From: [Mycobacterium] crassicus
GTDB taxonomy: Bacteria; Actinomycetota; Actinomycetes; Mycobacteriales; Mycobacteriaceae
NCBI RefSeq assembly: GCF_020181615.1
Contig: NZ_CP084029.1
Span: forward strand, 325,811 to 389,810
Direction: 5' to 3'
Length of the DNA stretch: 64,000 nucleotides
This document shows positions 8,303 to 18,741 of the stretch, piece after piece (position 1 is the first letter of the stretch; each line of letters starts with the position of its first letter). A model generated the notes under the pieces. The model did no database searches. It saw nothing but the letters and a program-made list of their open reading frames with translations, and was not told the origin of the DNA. The position numbers and the translations under genes were made by a program.

Positions 8303-9526
8303 TCAGTTGACTGGTAACCAGCCGTTGATGGCTTCGGTGATCTGGAGATACAGCGGGATCCCGATCGTCACGTTGTAAGAGAACGTGAGTCCCAGCGACG
8401 ACGCGAGAGGCACCGTCGGGCTGGCCTCGGGAATCGCTATGCGCTGCACCGCTGGCACGGCGATATACGATGCCGCCCCGCACAAGACGGCGAACAGCAC
8501 GTAGCTGCCCGTCTCGAAATGTGTTCCGGTGATCTGGGCGTAGGTGTGGATGATGAAAATCCCCATCACCGCAAAAAGATTCGGCGCCAGCAGACCGAAC
8601 GCGATCAGTCCACGGCCCGCGGCCCGAAGGTCCTTGAGCTTGCGGGAGGCCGTCATGCCCATCTCGAGCAGGAACAGACACAGCATCCCTTGGAAGGCAG
8701 TCACGAAGACGTGGTCGCCGTCTGCGATGACGCTGGCACCCTGCAGGCGGCTGATGAAGCCGATCAGGATCCCGCCGAACAGCAGGTACAGCCCCGGGTT
8801 CAGCAGCACCTCGCGCAGCAGCGCTCCGCTGACCTTCGGCGCGGGAGCCGGAACCGGGTTCTCACCGATCAGCTCGGGGTGTTCGAGCTTCTCCAGCGAC
8901 AGCTCGACTTCCTCTTCGACCTCCAGCTCGTGCCGGGTGTGCGGGTGCGGAGAGCTCGACTGTGCCGCGGCCACGAGTTTGACGGCCACCTTCGGGTTGT
9001 ACCCGGGCTCGCCGGGCATGTTGCCCAGCGAGTCCATGCCGCGCTCGCGCATCCGCGCCACCAGCAGGAGTGCCACGATGCAGCCCGGGATCTCCATGAC
9101 CGCCAGCATCACCGGCATGTAGGCGTCGAACGCGATGTCCAGCGTGACCAGCACGCCCAGACACGTCGCGAATGTTCCGGCCGAATCGGATCCGTAATAG
9201 CCGGCCACGGTGGCTCGGTCGACTCGGCGTAATCGCGTCATGCGGGTGAGCAGCCCGTAGGCGATGAATCCGATGGTCAAGTTGGTGAAGAAGCCCAGCA
9301 CGATGAAGCCCAGGACGGTGCCGATGCTCTTTCCGTCGATGGTCGCGAGTTCCTCGCCACCGCGCCATCCGATCGCCAGCAGCAGGTACAGCGTCAGACC
9401 CTGATACAGCACGTAGGGGAACTCGAACTGAACCTTCAGCAGGGGAATCAGAAACCCCAGGTAGAAGAAGAGCAGTAGGGGCTTGAAGAGATTATGGGTG
9501 AAGTTGTGCCAGAACTCGTGAAGCAT
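8303..9526 (-). CDS. SbtA-type sodium-dependent bicarbonate permease
   Basis: A 407-residue membrane protein of the SbtA (DUF897) family, with about ten hydrophobic segments in two inverted halves. Diagnostic stretches are GYYGSDSAGTFATCLGVL in the first half and LCGAASYIAVPAVQRIAIPE in the second. Between the halves lies an acidic cytoplasmic linker (HELEVEEEVELSLEKLEHPE). SbtA imports bicarbonate with sodium in cyanobacteria; in a heterotroph the likely use is supplying bicarbonate for carboxylases. The start MLHEFWHN has GGGAG upstream; an earlier in-frame codon exists 13 residues before. No PII-like SbtB partner is adjacent. Confidence 0.85.
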   Translation of the reverse strand: MLHEFWHNFTHNLFKPLLLFFYLGFLIPLLKVQFEFPYVLYQGLTLYLLLAIGWRGGEELATIDGKSIGTVLGFIVLGFFTNLTIGFIAYGLLTRMTRLRRVDRATVAGYYGSDSAGTFATCLGVLVTLDIAFDAYMPVMLAVMEIPGCIVALLLVARMRERGMDSLGNMPGEPGYNPKVAVKLVAAAQSSSPHPHTRHELEVEEEVELSLEKLEHPELIGENPVPAPAPKVSGALLREVLLNPGLYLLFGGILIGFISRLQGASVIADGDHVFVTAFQGMLCLFLLEMGMTASRKLKDLRAAGRGLIAFGLLAPNLFAVMGIFIIHTYAQITGTHFETGSYVLFAVLCGAASYIAVPAVQRIAIPEASPTVPLASSLGLTFSYNVTIGIPLYLQITEAINGWLPVN

Positions 9527-9545
9527 GAGATCTCCCGTGTCGGTG

Positions 9546-9584
9546 TCCGGAGCCGCGCCAGACAATTCCGGAGCGGCGCCAGAC
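9546..9584. repeat. 21-base-period direct repeat upstream of sbtA-like gene
   Basis: Two 18-base direct copies of TCCGGAGC(C/G)GCGCCAGAC at 9546-9563 and 9567-9584, identical but for one base. The 21-base period is two helical turns, 20 bases before the permease start. It looks like a tandem binding site for an unknown regulator. Confidence 0.55.
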
Positions 9585-9663
9585 TATGCGGTGTGGCTGA
9601 CTCAGGGCTCGTCTGGAAACTGCGTATTTGCTGTGAGGTCTGCGATTGGAGGAAACTCCCCCA

Positions 9664-10218
<555 letters not shown>

Positions 10219-11115
10219 CTACCAGCTCAAGTGGCCGGCGGCGTGCTGGCGCGGCCGCGACCAGTGCATCCGCACCGTCTGCCCGGGCCGCACCTGGGCC
10301 AGTAGGTCGATGTCCGCCTCGACCACCACGCCGACCACCGGGTAGGCGCCGGTCACCGGGTGATCCGGACCCAGGATGATCGGCATGCCATTCGGCGGAA
10401 TCTGGATCGCACCGCGGTCGGCGCCCTCGGCGGGCAGCTGACGGTCGGGCCAACGGTATTCCAGGGGCATTCCGACCAGGCGCATCCCGGCCCGGTCGCT
10501 GTGGTTGGTCACCAGCCAGTTGGTGCGCACCATGATGTCCGGATCGACGAACCAGTCGTCGCGGGGTCCGGGGCTCACCCGCAGTTCCACCACATCGTCG
10601 GGGATCGTCGCCACCGGCGCCTGGTCGAGTTCCGGGTAGTCGCCGGTCGGTTCCCCGATGTGCAGCACATCGCCCTGCTGCAACGGTGCCGGTCCGATCG
10701 CGGCAAGCACGTCGTAACTGCGCGAACCCAGTACCGGCGTGACCTCGATGCCGCCGCGAACCCCCAGATAGGTTCGTAGTCCCGACCGGGGAGTGCCCAG
10801 CGAGATCGTCTGCCCGTCATGGACACGCTGAATACTGTTGGTGCCGAAGGTGACTCCGTTGACGCTGGGGTCGGTGTCGGCTCCGGTGACGGCGATGTCG
10901 ATGTCGCCGCCGCGGACCCGTGCGGAGAATCCGCCGAACGCCACCTCGATGGTGGCCCGATCATCGGGGTTGGCCAACAGCCGGTTGGCCAGGGTGTGTG
11001 ACCCACGGTCGGCGGCCCCGGACCGGGTGACGCCGAGATGGCCCAGGCCGGCCCGCCCCAGGTCCTCGACCAGGGCCAGCGGGCCGGTGCGCAGGACCTC
11101 CAAGGTGGTGGTCAT
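10219..11115 (-). CDS. pxpC: 5-oxoprolinase subunit C (KipA family)
   Basis: A 298-residue biotin-dependent carboxyltransferase-like protein (KipA/PxpC family). The N-terminus, [20 protein letters not shown] then [20 protein letters not shown], is the family hallmark. With PxpA and PxpB it forms an ATP-dependent 5-oxoprolinase that opens pyroglutamate to glutamate. The ATG at 11115 has AGGAGG six bases upstream; the longer frame above it is not needed. It is immediately downstream of pxpB on the same strand. This corresponds to Rv0263c. No pxpA is present in the window. Confidence 0.92.
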   Translation of the reverse strand: MTTTLEVLRTGPLALVEDLGRAGLGHLGVTRSGAADRGSHTLANRLLANPDDRATIEVAFGGFSARVRGGDIDIAVTGADTDPSVNGVTFGTNSIQRVHDGQTISLGTPRSGLRTYLGVRGGIEVTPVLGSRSYDVLAAIGPAPLQQGDVLHIGEPTGDYPELDQAPVATIPDDVVELRVSPGPRDDWFVDPDIMVRTNWLVTNHSDRAGMRLVGMPLEYRWPDRQLPAEGADRGAIQIPPNGMPIILGPDHPVTGAYPVVGVVVEADIDLLAQVRPGQTVRMHWSRPRQHAAGHLSW

Positions 11116-11147
11116 CGTCGTCCTCCTGATCTCACGTCTCGGCGCCG

Positions 11148-11807
11148 TCAGACGGCCCGGAATTGCACGGACAGGCCCGGTGTCAGCAACGCCGGTTCGG
11201 GCCGGTCCAGATCCCAGAGCACCGCTTCGGTGCGCCCGATCAACTGCCAGCCACCTGGCCACTGCCTCGGATAGATGCCGCTGAATTGGCCGGCCAATGC
11301 CACCGAACCGGCCGGGACGGCGGTTCGCAGGTCCGCCCGGCGCGGTACCTCCAGCCGCGGATCACCCCCTAACAGGTAGGCGAAACCCGGTGTGGATCCA
11401 CCGAATCCGACCCGCCAGGGCGCCGCGGTGTGCGCGTTGATCACCTGGGCGACGGTCAGGCCGGTGCGTTCGGCGACCTCGCTGAGGTCCGGGCCGTCGT
11501 AGATGACGTCGATCACCACGTCGGCGGCGCCACCGTGCGCTGCGGTCTCGATCGAGTCCGGGTCTACATGTTGGCTGGCCAGTCGGCGGCGCACCGCTGC
11601 CTGATACTGGGGCGCGGCCAACTTCACCAGCACCGTGTGTGACGCCGGGACGATGTCGATCACCCCGGGCAGCGCGGCCGCACCCAGGGCCGCCGTCCAT
11701 GCCAGCACCTCGGTGGTGCGGTCGAACTGCAGCAGCAGCGCGCAGTCGCCGTAGTCGAGGATCGTGCTGGTCTTCGTGAGATCCGTGTAGTCCAATGCCG
11801 CGCTCAT
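11148..11807 (-). CDS. pxpB: 5-oxoprolinase subunit B (KipI family)
   Basis: A 219-residue KipI/PxpB-family protein with [13 protein letters not shown] at the N-terminus and the C-terminal [19 protein letters not shown] and [17 protein letters not shown], typical of allophanate-hydrolase subunit 1 folds. It acts with PxpC on 5-oxoproline. The start ATG follows a TACGGT -10 element by six bases, suggesting a leaderless transcript that runs into pxpC and aac. This corresponds to Rv0264c. Confidence 0.92.
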   Translation of the reverse strand: MSAALDYTDLTKTSTILDYGDCALLLQFDRTTEVLAWTAALGAAALPGVIDIVPASHTVLVKLAAPQYQAAVRRRLASQHVDPDSIETAAHGGAADVVIDVIYDGPDLSEVAERTGLTVAQVINAHTAAPWRVGFGGSTPGFAYLLGGDPRLEVPRRADLRTAVPAGSVALAGQFSGIYPRQWPGGWQLIGRTEAVLWDLDRPEPALLTPGLSVQFRAV

Positions 11808-11813
11808 GACCCG

Positions 11814-11819
11814 ACCGTA
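11814..11819 (-). promoter_or_regulatory. Leaderless -10 element for pxpB
   Basis: TACGGT on the minus strand, six bases before the pxpB ATG. This fits the TANNNT -10 element spaced for a transcript starting at the start codon. Confidence 0.45.
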
Positions 11820-11893
11820 GCCCCCTGAGGTGATCTAGGCCACAATTAACCTGCGATGCCAGAGCGCCCTTACCAAACGCGCAGAGTTCGGTC

Positions 11894-12841
11894 TTACCCG
11901 ACGATCCCGGCGATCAGCCCGGGTAGCTGTTCGGCCACCAGCGGGTAGCTCAGCGGGGAGGCGAACGCGATCGCGCCGGCCAGATCCTTGCTGGTGAACA
12001 CGCTGCGCGACGTGAACGGGGCCACGGCCGGGTCGGCCAGCAGCGCCTCGCGTTCGTCATCGCTCTCGGTGGTCCAGATCAGGACATCAGCTCCGCCCAG
12101 TGTGGACCCGATCCGGTCGCGGTCGACCACCGCCGGGGCGTCGGCGACGGTCAGCCCCAGTTGGGTGAGGAACTCGGTACGCCAGCCGGTGGTGGCGGTG
12201 ATATTGCCTCGGTCGAGGCGGCCCGCCAGCAGCAGTGCCTCCTTCCCCTTGAACCCCGGGCGCGCGGTGGCCACGTCGGCGAACTTGGTGCCGACGCCGT
12301 CGATGAGCGACTGCATCTGTGCGGCCTGGTGCACCGCTTTACCGATGGCGGCGGCCTGAATCTTCCAGGGTTCGAAGAAGGCGTCGCGGCCCGTCTGCGG
12401 CACGGTCGGTGCGATCGCCGACAGCTGCTGATAGGTGTCGGCGTCCACCCCGGCGTTCGTCGCGACGATCAGATCCGGCTTGAGTTCGGCGATCCGGGAG
12501 ACGGCGATCCCGTTGTCCAAGTCCAACACCGTGGGCTCGGCGTTACCGAGGCGCTGCTGCGCCCAGGGCCACACCGCGAACGGCTCGTCACCGAACCAGG
12601 CCGTGACACCGATCGGCACCACGCCCAGAGCGAGCAGGTCGTCCTGCCCGGTGTAGCCCGCGCAGACGACCCGCTTGGGCGGTTCGGGAACGGTCGTCTC
12701 ACCGAAGCGGTGCGTGATGGTGACGGGGCCCGGGTTCTGCCCGTCGTCGTGCTCGCCGGATGAACATCCCGCCAGCAAAGCTGCGGCTCCGGTAGCGCCG
12801 CAGATGCCGAAGAACCTACGCCGGCTCCAGTGGTCCCCCAT
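11894..12841 (-). CDS. fecB2: FecB2-like iron-siderophore ABC transporter substrate-binding lipoprotein
   Basis: A 315-residue periplasmic binding protein. The N-terminus has paired arginines (WSRRRFFG), a hydrophobic stretch and a lipobox LLAGC, so it is probably exported and lipid-anchored. The mature part shows the FecB/TroA-type pattern: RVVCAGYTGQDDLLALGVVP, then IAELKPDLIVAT in the first lobe. It binds ferric siderophore or heme-like ligands for uptake; no permease or ATPase is adjacent, so it must work with components encoded elsewhere. TAATCT six bases before the ATG suggests leaderless expression. This corresponds to Rv0265c. Confidence 0.88.
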   Translation of the reverse strand: MGDHWSRRRFFGICGATGAAALLAGCSSGEHDDGQNPGPVTITHRFGETTVPEPPKRVVCAGYTGQDDLLALGVVPIGVTAWFGDEPFAVWPWAQQRLGNAEPTVLDLDNGIAVSRIAELKPDLIVATNAGVDADTYQQLSAIAPTVPQTGRDAFFEPWKIQAAAIGKAVHQAAQMQSLIDGVGTKFADVATARPGFKGKEALLLAGRLDRGNITATTGWRTEFLTQLGLTVADAPAVVDRDRIGSTLGGADVLIWTTESDDEREALLADPAVAPFTSRSVFTSKDLAGAIAFASPLSYPLVAEQLPGLIAGIVG

Positions 12842-12847
12842 CGCGTG

Positions 12848-12853
12848 AGATTA
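12848..12853 (-). promoter_or_regulatory. Leaderless -10 element for fecB2
   Basis: TAATCT on the minus strand, six bases before the fecB2 ATG, in the 20-base gap after oplA. Confidence 0.45.
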
Positions 12854-12861
12854 ACCGGAGT

Positions 12862-15800
12862 TCAGCGGGGTTGGCCATACCCGCCGCCGCCCGGCGTCTC
12901 GATCTCCAGCACGTCGCCGGGGGCGAGTTCGGTCGAGGCGCACCCGGCCAATTCGGTCACGCTGCCATCGGCGCGCCGCACCCGGTTGTGCCCGAGTGCC
13001 CCGGGGGATCCGCCGGCCATGCCGTAGGGGGCCACATTTCGATGCCCCGACAGCACACTGACGGTCATCGGCTCGAGGAACTCGATCCGTCGGAGTCCGC
13101 CGTCGCCGCCGTGCCACCGGCCGGAACCACCGCTGCCGTGCCGGATTGCATACTCGCGCAACAACACCGGAAAACGCATCTCCAATATCTCGGGATCGGT
13201 GAGCCGCGAGTTGGTCATGTGGGTCTGCACCACCGAGGCTCCGTCGAAACCGTCGCCGGCGCCGGACCCCGAACCGAGCGTCTCGTAGTACTGGTGGCCG
13301 GAGTTGCCGAACGTGACGTTGTTCATCGTCCCGGAGCCCTCGGCCTGCACGCGCAGTGCCGCCAGCAGCGCCCCGGTGATCGCCTGGGAGGTCTCGACGT
13401 TGCCGGCCACCACGGCGGCCGGGTGATGCGGCGCCAGCATGGTCCGGTCCGGGATGGTGATGTGCAGCGGTCGCAGGCAACCGTCGTTGATCGGGATATC
13501 GTCGACCACCAGGGTGCGGAACACGTAGAGCACCGCGGCGGTGACCACCGACGACGGCGCGTTGAAGTTCGTCGCCAGCTGCGCCGACGTTCCGTCGAAG
13601 GCGATGGTGGCCGAGCGTGCGGCCCGGTCGATGCTCACCCGCACCGCGATCGTGGCACCGGAATCCATCTCGTAGCGGTATTCGCCGTCACCGAGGGAGT
13701 CGATGACACGGCGAACCGCCTCCTCGGCGTTGTCCTGGACGTGGCGCATGTAGGCCTGCACGACATCGAGCCCGAAGTGGGAGATCATCGCGCGGATCTC
13801 GTCGATCCCCTTCTGGTTGGCGGCGATCTGGGCGCGCAGGTCGGCGAGATTGGTCTCGGGGCTGCGTGAGGCGAACCGCGCCCCGGTGAGCAGCGATCGG
13901 GTCGGTTCCTCGCGGAACTGTCCGTCGTCGACCAGCAGCCAGTTGTCGAACAGGACGCCTTCCTCTTCGACGGTTCGGCTGTCGGCGGGCATGGAACCGG
14001 GTGTGGTTCCGCCGATCTCGGCGTGGTGGCCGCGGGACGCCACGAAGAACAGCACCGAGTCGCCGGGGCTCGCGGTGTCGGGGTAGACCGGAGTGACGAC
14101 GGTGATGTCCGGCAGGTGGGTGCCGCCGTGGTAGGGGTCGTTGACCGCGTAGACCTGGCCGGGCCGCATCTGCCCGGCGCGCCGGTGCAGCACCTCCTTG
14201 ACGGTCGCGCCCATCGAGCCCAGGTGCACCGGGATGTGCGGCGCGTTGGCTACCAGGTTGCCCTCCGAGTCGAACAGGGCGCAGGAGAAGTCCAGCCGCT
14301 CACGGATGTTCACCGATTGGGCGGTGGCCTCCAGTCGGGTGCCCATCTGCTCGGCTATCGACATGAACAGGTTGTTGAAGATCTCCAGCAGCACCGGATC
14401 GGCTGCGGTCCGGGCGTCATCCGGGGCGGTCGCGGCGGTTCGTCGTAGCACCAGCTGTCCGTCGGTGGTCAGGCCGGCCTGCCAGCCGTCGTCGACGACG
14501 GTGGTGGCGTTGTCCTCGGCGATGATCGCCGGGCCGGTCACGATGTCGCCGGCGGTGATGGACTCCCGCCGGCGCAGCGGCGCGTCACGCCAGGCGCCGC
14601 CGGTGTACAGCCGGACGACTTCGGCCACCGGAACGTCGGTGCGGGTGGGCTCGAGCTGTCCCAAGTCGGGCTGCTCGGTAAGACCGGTCGCCTCGACCAC
14701 CACCGCTTCGGCGATCAGCGGACGGTCCATCAGGAACGAGTACATGCTGCGGTGGATGCCCTCGAATGCCTCCGTCATCTGCGCCACGTCGCCGAATTCG
14801 ACCGGAATCGAGGTGTCGGTGCCCTCGTAACGCAGGTGGACCCGTCGCACCGCCCGCATCCGATCGGCCGGAATATCTTGGGCGGCAAGATCAGCGCGAG
14901 CCTGGAGTTCCAGGGCATCGGCGGCGTCGCGCAGCCCGGGGAGGGCGGCGGAGGCCAGCCGGGTCTCCACCGACCGCTCCAGCATCACCGTGGTGTCGGC
15001 CAACCCGATGCCCAGGGCGGACAGCACACCGGCCATCGGCGGTACCAGCACCGTGCGGATGCCGAGTTCGTCGGCGACCGCGCACGCGTGCTGTCCGCCG
15101 GCGCCGCCGAAGGTGGTCAGCGCGTACCGGGTGATGTCGTGTCCCTTGGCCACCGAGATCTTCTTGACGGCGTTGGCCATGTTCGCCACCGCGATACGCA
15201 GAAACCCCTCGGCGACCTGTTCGGGGTCGCGGTCATCGCCGGTGCCCGAACGGATCTCGGCGGCCAGATCGGCGAAGGACCGTCTGACCACGGCCGCATC
15301 GAGCGGTTGGTCGCCGGCCGGTCCGAACACCGCGGGAAAATGTGCCGGCTGGATGCGCCCGAGCATCACGTTGGCGTCGGTGACGGTCAGCGGCCCGCCG
15401 CGCCGGTAACAGGCCGGTCCCGGATCGGCGCCCGCGGACTCCGGGCCCACCCGGTATCGGCTGCCGTCGAAGTGCAGGATCGATCCGCCGCCGGCGGCGA
15501 CGGTGTGGATGTGCAGCATCGGCGACCGCAGCCGTACCCCGGCAACCTCGGTGGTGAAAACCCGCTCGTAGCCGGAGGAGGCACTGAAATGTGAGACGTC
15601 GGTGGAGGTTCCGCCCATGTCGAAGCCGATCACCGAATCGATGCCGGCCAGTGCCGACATGCGCACCATTCCGACGATCCCGCCGGCGGGCCCGGACAGG
15701 ATCGCATCCTTGCCGCGGAAGTGGTCGGCGGCGGCCAGCCCGCCATTGGACTGCATGAACATCAGCCGCACGCCGCTCAGCTGGTCGGCCACCTGCGCGA

Positions 15801-16467
15801 CGTAGCGGCGCAGCACCGGCGACAGGTAGGCGTCGACGACCGTGGTGTCGCCGCGCGGCACCAGCTTCGGCAATGGGCTGACCTCGTACGACAGCGAGAT
15901 CTGGGTGAATCCGGCCTGCTGGGCCAGGGCACCGATCGCGCGTTCGTGCGCCGGATTGCGATAGCTGTGCAGACACACCACCGCAACCGCACGAACGCCG
16001 TCGGCGTGGGCGGCGCGCAACTGTGCGCCCAGGAGCTCCAGATCCGGTGCGCGCAGCACGGTGCCGTCGGCGCTGACCCGTTCGTCGACCTCGACGACGC
16101 GGTCGTAGAGCTGTTCGGGCAGCACGATGTGGCGGTCGAAGATGCGCGGCCGGTTCTGGTAGGCGATGCGGAGTGCGTCACCGAACCCGCGGGTGATGAC
16201 CAGCAGGGTGCGTTCCCCGGCGCGTTCCAGCAGGGCGTTGGTGGCCACCGTCGTACCCATCCGCACCGCCTCGATCAGGTCGGTGGGAATCGGGTCGGCG
16301 GCGGTCATGCCCAGCAGGGCGCGGATGCCGGCCACCGCCGCGTCCGGGTACTGGGAGGGGTTCTCCGAGAGCAGCTTGTGGGTGACCAGGCGACCATCGG
16401 GCCGCTTCGCCACGATGTCGGTGAAGGTGCCGCCCCGGTCGATCCAGAACTGCCACTTAGCCGACAC
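12862..16467 (-). CDS. oplA: 5-oxoprolinase, hydantoinase A/B fusion
   Basis: A 1201-residue single-chain 5-oxoprolinase, the usual size of the eukaryotic-like enzyme. Residues about 5-680 are the hydantoinase A part, with ATPase-type glycine motifs ([10 protein letters not shown] near 10, [13 protein letters not shown] near 280). Residues about 690-1195 are the hydantoinase B part ([19 protein letters not shown], ending [14 protein letters not shown]). It hydrolyses 5-oxoproline to glutamate using ATP, overlapping in reaction with PxpBC. The start is GTG. A regulator gene lies three bases upstream on the same strand. This corresponds to Rv0266c. Confidence 0.93.
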   Translation of the reverse strand: MSAKWQFWIDRGGTFTDIVAKRPDGRLVTHKLLSENPSQYPDAAVAGIRALLGMTAADPIPTDLIEAVRMGTTVATNALLERAGERTLLVITRGFGDALRIAYQNRPRIFDRHIVLPEQLYDRVVEVDERVSADGTVLRAPDLELLGAQLRAAHADGVRAVAVVCLHSYRNPAHERAIGALAQQAGFTQISLSYEVSPLPKLVPRGDTTVVDAYLSPVLRRYVAQVADQLSGVRLMFMQSNGGLAAADHFRGKDAILSGPAGGIVGMVRMSALAGIDSVIGFDMGGTSTDVSHFSASSGYERVFTTEVAGVRLRSPMLHIHTVAAGGGSILHFDGSRYRVGPESAGADPGPACYRRGGPLTVTDANVMLGRIQPAHFPAVFGPAGDQPLDAAVVRRSFADLAAEIRSGTGDDRDPEQVAEGFLRIAVANMANAVKKISVAKGHDITRYALTTFGGAGGQHACAVADELGIRTVLVPPMAGVLSALGIGLADTTVMLERSVETRLASAALPGLRDAADALELQARADLAAQDIPADRMRAVRRVHLRYEGTDTSIPVEFGDVAQMTEAFEGIHRSMYSFLMDRPLIAEAVVVEATGLTEQPDLGQLEPTRTDVPVAEVVRLYTGGAWRDAPLRRRESITAGDIVTGPAIIAEDNATTVVDDGWQAGLTTDGQLVLRRTAATAPDDARTAADPVLLEIFNNLFMSIAEQMGTRLEATAQSVNIRERLDFSCALFDSEGNLVANAPHIPVHLGSMGATVKEVLHRRAGQMRPGQVYAVNDPYHGGTHLPDITVVTPVYPDTASPGDSVLFFVASRGHHAEIGGTTPGSMPADSRTVEEEGVLFDNWLLVDDGQFREEPTRSLLTGARFASRSPETNLADLRAQIAANQKGIDEIRAMISHFGLDVVQAYMRHVQDNAEEAVRRVIDSLGDGEYRYEMDSGATIAVRVSIDRAARSATIAFDGTSAQLATNFNAPSSVVTAAVLYVFRTLVVDDIPINDGCLRPLHITIPDRTMLAPHHPAAVVAGNVETSQAITGALLAALRVQAEGSGTMNNVTFGNSGHQYYETLGSGSGAGDGFDGASVVQTHMTNSRLTDPEILEMRFPVLLREYAIRHGSGGSGRWHGGDGGLRRIEFLEPMTVSVLSGHRNVAPYGMAGGSPGALGHNRVRRADGSVTELAGCASTELAPGDVLEIETPGGGGYGQPR

Positions 16468-16470
16468 GGG

Positions 16471-17373
16471 TCACATTCTGCCGCCGAGCGGCCAGGGTGG
16501 GAAAGGTGGTGCGGATCGGCGTCGGTCCGTGAGCAGGGATATCGCGAAGTCGGCGTAGGTGCGTGCGGTTTCCTCGGGTGTGGTGGGGCCGGCGGCGTTG
16601 AACCACTGCGGCAGCGACGTGCACATCGTGGCGATGGCACGTCCGGCGATCCGGCGGTCTTCGACGCCGATGTTGTCCTCTCGCGCCGCACGGGTGATGG
16701 CGGCATCCAGGATGTGCTGCAGTTGATTTCGTGAGTCGGCGATACGCTGCCGATTCGCCGGGGTGAGGCTGCGCATCTCGCTGGCTCCGATGAATGCCAG
16801 CTTCTGGCGGTGAGTGTGGAACAACGCCAAGGCTTCAACGATGAGCCGTACCTCCTGCAGGCCGGTCCGGGCATCGTTGCGGGCGGCGTTGACCCGCCAG
16901 TGCAGCTCACTCATGGTCAGGTCCAGCGACGCGACCAGCAACGCCTGCTTGTCGGGGTAGTGGTGGTAGATGCCGGGAACGCTCATGCCCGCCCGTGCGG
17001 CCAGATCCCGCATGGTGCTGCCGTGGTAGCCGGTTTCGACGAAGGCATCGATAGCAGCGCTCAACACCCCGTCCAGATCATGGGGCGGAAACGACCGCCA
17101 GTCGCGGCGCGGAGCTCTCTCGTTTTCGGTGCCGGGGTACTGCGGGCCGACGGCAGGCACCGGGGCCGGGCCCGCCAGGATCTGGGCCGGCGTCACGCCC
17201 AGTACCTGGGCGCACTCCCGCAGGCGGGTGACCGAGATGCCGGTCTTGCCGTTCTCGATGGCACTCACCGTGGCCGCGCTCACCCGCAGGGATTGCGCCA
17301 ACTCGCGGACCGTCAAACCCCGGGCCCGGCGGGCGGCGCGGATCGCGCTGCCGCACTCGGGTGATCCCGTCAT
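16471..17373 (-). CDS. XRE-TetR fusion transcriptional regulator
   Basis: A 300-residue protein with two DNA-binding domains. Residues about 8-65 are an XRE/Cro-type helix-turn-helix (RARGLTVRELAQSLRVSAAT, VSAIENGKTGISVTRL). Residues about 95-150 are a TetR N-terminal domain (TMRDLAARAGMSVPGIYHHY, PDKQALL), followed by a TetR ligand-binding region. The ATG at 17373 was chosen over the GTG six bases earlier because GGGGAGGTGA then serves as ribosome-binding site. It diverges from the acyl-CoA dehydrogenase operon, which it probably represses in response to an acyl-CoA or steroid ligand. Confidence 0.87.
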   Translation of the reverse strand: MTGSPECGSAIRAARRARGLTVRELAQSLRVSAATVSAIENGKTGISVTRLRECAQVLGVTPAQILAGPAPVPAVGPQYPGTENERAPRRDWRSFPPHDLDGVLSAAIDAFVETGYHGSTMRDLAARAGMSVPGIYHHYPDKQALLVASLDLTMSELHWRVNAARNDARTGLQEVRLIVEALALFHTHRQKLAFIGASEMRSLTPANRQRIADSRNQLQHILDAAITRAAREDNIGVEDRRIAGRAIATMCTSLPQWFNAAGPTTPEETARTYADFAISLLTDRRRSAPPFPPWPLGGRM

Positions 17374-17389
17374 GTTCACCTCCCCTGAT

Positions 17390-17406
17390 GTTCAGAAGTA
17401 CTGAAC
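17390..17406. promoter_or_regulatory. Candidate operator of the XRE-TetR regulator
   Basis: Perfect inverted repeat GTTCAG-AAGTA-CTGAAC, 17 bases before the regulator start in the divergent region. Its placement suits autoregulation. Confidence 0.5.
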
Positions 17407-17485
17407 TATAGCGTGATCGAAAATGCCGCGACAAAGTCCGATTTTGACGGGATATAGGTGACTATGCCACAGTCCGTAGTGTTCG

Positions 17486-17501
17486 GACCGAGTGATCGGT
17501 C
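17486..17501. promoter_or_regulatory. Second candidate operator before the acyl-CoA dehydrogenase
   Basis: Perfect inverted repeat GACCGA-GTGA-TCGGTC, 28 bases upstream of the dehydrogenase ATG. It differs in sequence from the site at 17390, so the two DNA-binding domains of the fusion regulator could each use one. Confidence 0.45.
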
Positions 17502-17529
17502 GGTCAGCTGAGTGTGGTGATGGGGTGAC

Positions 17530-18741
17530 ATGGCGATCGAGTTGAGCTACTCGCCGGAGGTGTTGGCGCTCGTCGAGAAGACGCGGGCGTTCATTGAGGA
17601 AGTGGTGCTGCCGGTCGAGGACCGCTACGGCGGGGATATCGCAGCCGCGGGCGGCGACACCATGGTCAGGGAACTGCAGGCGGCGGCACGCCAAGCGGGT
17701 GTGTTCGCACCGCACGCTCCTGTCGAGTACGGCGGGCTGGGATTGAACATGTCCGACCGGGCGCCGGTGTTCGAGGCAGCCGGCTACTCCCTGTTCGGCC
17801 CGTCCGCGGTGAACATCGCCGCACCCGATGAGGGCAACGTGCATATGTTGGCGGAGGTGGCCAGCCCTGAGCAGAAGGCCCGCTACCTCGCGCCACTGGC
17901 GGCCGGTGACGTGCGGTCCGCGTTCGCGATGACCGAACCTGCGCCGGGCGCGGGTTCGGATCCCGCTGCGCTGACGACCAGGGCGCAGCGCCGGTCCGGG
18001 GAGTGGTACATCACCGGCCACAAGTGGTACATCACCGGTGCCGACGGCGCCGGGTTCTTCATCGTCATGGCCCGGACCTCCGGGGACGCCGGTCAGCGCG
18101 GCGGTGCCACGATGTTCCTGGTCCCCGCCGACACCGCGGGCCTGACTGTCGGCCGACACATCCCGACCCTGGACCGTTCCATGGTGGGCGGCCACTGTGA
18201 GGTGCACTTCGAGGACGTTCGGGTTCCCGACGAAGCCGTGCTCGGCGAGGTGGACCGCGGCTTCGAGTACGCCCAGGTTCGGCTGGGGCCCGCCCGCATG
18301 ACACATGTGATGCGCTGGCTCGGCGCGGCACGTCGCGGTCACGACACCGCACTCGACCACATCGTGCAGCGTCAGGCATTCGGATCGGCGCTCGGTGATC
18401 TGGGCATGATCCAGAACATGGTGGCCGACAACGAAATCGACATCGCCGCAACCCGGGCGCTGCTGGTGCGGGCCTGCTGGGAACTGGATCAGGGCTCTGG
18501 CGCCGGCGACGCGACGTCGATCGCCAAGACGTTCGCCGCCGAGGCGATCTTCCGCATCGTCGACCGCAGCGTGCAGATGTGCGGTGGGCTCGGTGTCACC
18601 GAGGACCTGCCGCCTGCGCGGCTCTCCCGCGAGGTGCGTCCGTTCCGGGTGTACGACGGCCCTTCGGAGGTGCACCGTTGGGCTATCGCCAAGCGGCGGG
18701 TCGGGGCGGCCCGGCGCGCGCTGAGGGACGCCCAGCGGTGA
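17530..18741 (+). CDS. Acyl-CoA dehydrogenase, ACAD10/11-like
   Basis: A 403-residue flavin acyl-CoA dehydrogenase. The FAD/substrate region AFAMTEPAPGAGSDPAAL and the C-terminal QMCGGLGVTEDLP are typical. The position normally holding the catalytic Glu (YEG) reads YDGPSEVHR, i.e. Asp, as in the ACAD10/11 group. The next gene, overlapping by GTGA, encodes an aminoglycoside-phosphotransferase-fold protein; human ACAD10 and ACAD11 carry the same two domains on one chain. The reaction may therefore be loss of phosphate from a phosphorylated hydroxyacyl-CoA rather than simple dehydrogenation. It starts the island's plus-strand operon and is probably controlled by the divergent fusion regulator. 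Confidence 0.88.
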   Translation: MAIELSYSPEVLALVEKTRAFIEEVVLPVEDRYGGDIAAAGGDTMVRELQAAARQAGVFAPHAPVEYGGLGLNMSDRAPVFEAAGYSLFGPSAVNIAAPDEGNVHMLAEVASPEQKARYLAPLAAGDVRSAFAMTEPAPGAGSDPAALTTRAQRRSGEWYITGHKWYITGADGAGFFIVMARTSGDAGQRGGATMFLVPADTAGLTVGRHIPTLDRSMVGGHCEVHFEDVRVPDEAVLGEVDRGFEYAQVRLGPARMTHVMRWLGAARRGHDTALDHIVQRQAFGSALGDLGMIQNMVADNEIDIAATRALLVRACWELDQGSGAGDATSIAKTFAAEAIFRIVDRSVQMCGGLGVTEDLPPARLSREVRPFRVYDGPSEVHRWAIAKRRVGAARRALRDAQR

